Below, one piece after another: positions 32,545 through 32,581 of a stretch of DNA of 32,581 bases. The notes under the pieces are model-generated. The model had not been told where the DNA came from and did not search any database. It saw only the letters and a program-made list of their open reading frames with translations. Both the position numbers and the translations under genes were made by a program. Position 1 is the stretch's first letter; every line of letters starts with the position of its first letter. The DNA comes from a beta proteobacterium AAP65 (GTDB lineage: Bacteria > Pseudomonadota > Gammaproteobacteria > Burkholderiales > Burkholderiaceae_C): the NCBI GenBank assembly GCA_001295865.1, contig LJHW01000055.1:1-32581 (forward strand), read 5' to 3'.

Positions 32545-32581
32545 GGCGGGGCCAGGGGTGGGTGGGTTAGGCGCGGGTGCC

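Noticed and set aside
1..32581. CRISPR arrays, insertion sequences, integrases or prophage genes
   Set aside because: I saw no regularly spaced repeats, terminal inverted repeats, target duplications or transposase/integrase motifs in any frame.

Overview
The window is GC-rich bacterial DNA with tightly packed, often translationally coupled genes. It looks like chromosome from a betaproteobacterium of the order Burkholderiales, probably near the Rubrivivax/Leptothrix/Ideonella group. The basis for this is the aerobic box-type benzoate cluster, the serS / ispH / fkpB neighbourhood, a DUF3717-DUF1289 protein of a type I know from Burkholderiales, and the codon bias. The exact genus cannot be fixed from this sequence alone. 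I see no insertion sequence, phage, plasmid or CRISPR signature.

The centre of the window (about 4.3 to 20.8 kb) is a nearly complete pathway for aerobic benzoate degradation through CoA thioesters. A minus-strand operon runs bclA (benzoate-CoA ligase), an alpha/beta hydrolase, livHMGF (branched-chain-type ABC transporter without a binding protein) and an aldehyde dehydrogenase. The regulator gene boxR (helix-turn-helix fused to a shikimate-kinase-like domain) diverges from it. After boxR, on the plus strand, come boxC, boxB, boxA, a crotonase-family hydratase, a 3-hydroxyacyl-CoA dehydrogenase and a 3-oxoadipyl-CoA thiolase. Together these would import benzoate, activate it, epoxidise benzoyl-CoA (BoxAB), open the ring (BoxC), oxidise the semialdehyde (the aldehyde dehydrogenase), and beta-oxidise the C6 dicarboxylyl-CoA to succinyl-CoA and acetyl-CoA. 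TGCA-based sites at both boxR-linked promoters look like BoxR operators.

Left flank (1 to 4.1 kb): a truncated major facilitator transporter diverges from soxR, with a textbook SoxR promoter between them (19-bp spacer covering an 18-bp near-palindrome). A large predicted lipoprotein with two Ig-like domains and seven calcium-binding FG-GAP/VCBS repeats follows.

Right flank (20.8 to 32.6 kb): copper-export ATPase copA diverges from a copZ-like chaperone. Next come a DUF3717-DUF1289 protein and a MATE exporter, then a minus-strand set of Spy/CpxP-like periplasmic protein, OmpR-type response regulator and sensor kinase. The window closes with a hypothetical lipoprotein, tRNA-Ser(CGA), serS, ispH and fkpB (start uncertain at the window edge). 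Every gap between genes is under 300 bases.
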